Shown piece by piece: positions 4,811 through 6,048 of a DNA stretch of 6,048 bases; position 1 is the stretch's first letter; each line of letters begins with the position of its first letter. Source of the DNA: Thermoplasmata archaeon (GTDB lineage: Archaea; Thermoplasmatota; Thermoplasmata; Lutacidiplasmatales; UBA184); the NCBI GenBank assembly GCA_030040755.1, contig JASHTC010000220.1, positions 1-6,048 on the forward strand, written 5' to 3'. A program made the position numbers and the translations under genes. The notes below the pieces were generated by a model that worked only from the letters and a program-made list of their open reading frames with translations, did no database searches and had not been told where the DNA came from.

Positions 4811-6048
4811 CGCCGGGTCCACCGGCGGGTGCGCCACCACCGCCAGGTCATCAGACCGACCGCCAGCGCGATGGCCGGAACGAAGACGAGCACCGGGATG
4901 ACCCACGTCGGGAGCGTCGACGGGGCGGGCCCGACGTTCGGCCCGGTGACGGTGAGCAGCGGCGCCCCGTGGGTGCTCTGGGGCGCGACGCTCACGGTGG
5001 GCACCGCGAGGGAGATCGTCTGCTGGGCCGCCCCGCTCGAGTTGAGCACCGAACCGGCGACCGTGACCGAGCCGGGGAGCAGGAAGATCGACCCGAGGGC
5101 GGTCAGGTTCACGTAGTACGTCGTATTCGAGCCGGCGTCCGCGTTCACCGGCCCGGTCACGTTCCCGAGCGTGAGGGTCTCCAGGCGGGCCGTCCAGCCG
5201 AGGTCCGTCAGCCGGTACTGGTTGACGATCGTGAGGTTGACGAGCTCGAAGGCGTTCCCCGGGTTCGCGACGTAGAACGGCACGAGGGCGCTCCGGAGGG
5301 AGATCTCCGCGGGAAGGGTCGTGGAGGCCCCCATCCCGAGCCCGAAGTACGGGACGACGTTCACGACGGGGGCCGGCGAGACCGACCCGACCGAGAGGCC
5401 GGTCGACGTCTCGAGGTCGATGACCACGAGGGGATGGGCGACGACCGTCCCGACCGGCACCGTGATGGTCACCTCGATCGTCACCGTGTTGCCCGCCGGA
5501 CCCGGGGTAAGGGTGACGTTCCCGACGTCGAAGGCGAACGTCCAGTACGACGGCGAGCCGACCGCGTGTACGGTCACCGGCAGGTTTCCGACGTCCCGCA
5601 CGGTGAACTGGAAGGTCGCCTTCCCCCCGCCCGCCACCGTGGCGGAGGTCGCCCCGACGATCGTCCCCGTGACGCGCTGGCTCCACTGGTAGGCGAGGCT
5701 GACGTTCACCGCGACGTTCCCGGTCCGCACCGAGAAGCTGGTGAGGGAGGTCGCTTCCGTGATCAGCCCGTGCGGGCTTCCCGAGGAGTTGGCGGCGACG
5801 GAGTAGGTGCCGATCGGCAGCGCGATCTCGAGCGACGAGCCGATGCCCACGCTCGTGTACTCGACCTGGGCGCCGGCGGCCCCGCGGAGGACCACCGTCG
5901 CCGGGGCGAGTCCCGAGATCGTGTTGTTCGGGCCGTTCACGGTCAGGATCACGGTGTAGGTCGACGCGAGGACGAGCGCCACGGCGGCCGCCCCGGGCAC
6001 CGCGACGGCCTGAGTGAGCACGGCGAGCGGGTGGGAGCTTCCCCCGGC
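4807..6048 (-). CDS. Large secreted surface protein with C-terminal anchor (5' end probably outside window)
   Basis: The frame is open to the right edge. A GTG at 6021 could start a 404-residue protein, but it lacks a nearby Shine-Dalgarno and the resulting signal sequence has no positive residue, so a start upstream of the window is preferred. Numbered from that GTG: hydrophobic signal or anchor at 5-27; a PEGA/carboxypeptidase-regulatory-like beta domain (about 28-110, with LPIGTYSVAAN); an Ig-like/NEW3-type module (about 118-222, GGGKATFQFTVRDVGNLPVTV); a second such module (about 225-347, VPFYVANPGNAFELVNLTI); then a Pro/Gly linker, a membrane helix (about 372-393) and a strongly basic tail (WRWWRTRRWTRR). 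About nine N-x-S/T sequons are present. There is no enzymatic motif. Its stop overlaps the next start (ATGA). It is likely a glycosylated, cell-surface scaffold or adhesion protein, with partner and ligand unknown. Confidence 0.8.
   Translation of the reverse strand, partial: AGGSSHPLAVLTQAVAVPGAAAVALVLASTYTVILTVNGPNNTISGLAPATVVLRGAAGAQVEYTSVGIGSSLEIALPIGTYSVAANSSGSPHGLITEATSLTSFSVRTGNVAVNVSLAYQWSQRVTGTIVGATSATVAGGGKATFQFTVRDVGNLPVTVHAVGSPSYWTFAFDVGNVTLTPGPAGNTVTIEVTITVPVGTVVAHPLVVIDLETSTGLSVGSVSPAPVVNVVPYFGLGMGASTTLPAEISLRSALVPFYVANPGNAFELVNLTIVNQYRLTDLGWTARLETLTLGNVTGPVNADAGSNTTYYVNLTALGSIFLLPGSVTVAGSVLNSSGAAQQTISLAVPTVSVAPQSTHGAPLLTVTGPNVGPAPSTLPTWVIPVLVFVPAIALAVGLMTWRWWRTRRWTRR

Noticed and set aside
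2849..4829. Identical 17-nt sequence CCGGGTCCACCGGCGGG at 2849-2865 and 4813-4829
   Set aside because: One copy is intergenic and the other is at the surface-protein gene junction; GC-rich, partly self-complementary, and with only two copies and no flanking structure it is probably chance.
3152..5116. 654-codon plus-strand open frame
   Set aside because: Highly charged low-complexity shadow antisense to the surface proteins, aEF-1beta and Zn-ribbon genes.

Overview
The window looks like chromosomal DNA of a GC-rich archaeon, most likely an uncultivated Thermoplasmatota-type lineage. The domain call is firm: there is an archaeal elongation factor 1-beta next to the small four-CPxCG Zn-ribbon protein that archaea carry, archaeal-style TATA boxes 25-30 bp upstream of several starts (some giving leaderless or nearly leaderless mRNAs), and secreted, sequon-rich surface proteins with C-terminal membrane anchors. 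The phylum is an inference from the style of the surface proteins and the base composition. Codons are strongly GC-biased; I counted about 93% GC at third positions in the first gene.

Layout. Positions 1-411 (+) hold the C-terminal part of a short-chain dehydrogenase/reductase. Its 3' end runs into the 3' end of a convergent small cupin gene (203-676, -); about 209 bp overlap, and codon bias collapses in both frames near 286, so one or both genes have lost their original stop or carry a sequence error. A GTG-started alpha/beta hydrolase (733-1563, -) lies upstream of the cupin. A 112-bp divergent promoter region separates it from a two-gene (+) unit: a 97-aa Cys-containing hypothetical protein (1676-1969) and an aldo/keto reductase (1993-2844). 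A stand-alone 2x[4Fe-4S] ferredoxin-like gene (2961-3239, +) has the clearest TATA box in the window.

After a 275-bp convergent spacer, everything is on the minus strand. Reading 5' to 3' on that strand: a large anchored surface protein that enters from the right edge (4807-6048), a second anchored surface protein coupled to it by an ATGA overlap (3986-4810), the 57-aa Zn-ribbon protein (3791-3964) and aEF-1beta (3515-3781). The four genes are tightly packed, but the translation pair may have its own promoter: a TATA-like element inside the end of the second surface-protein gene is formed by that gene's only ATA and only TTT codons.

The left half (SDR, cupin, hydrolase, aldo/keto reductase) is a set of small-molecule redox and hydrolytic enzymes with no obvious single pathway. 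The right half combines cell-surface and core translation genes. I found no mobile element, CRISPR array, tRNA or rRNA. No clearly new multi-gene system is evident. The best candidates for new biology are the coupled surface-protein pair, the 97-aa Cys protein and the Cys-rich ferredoxin.
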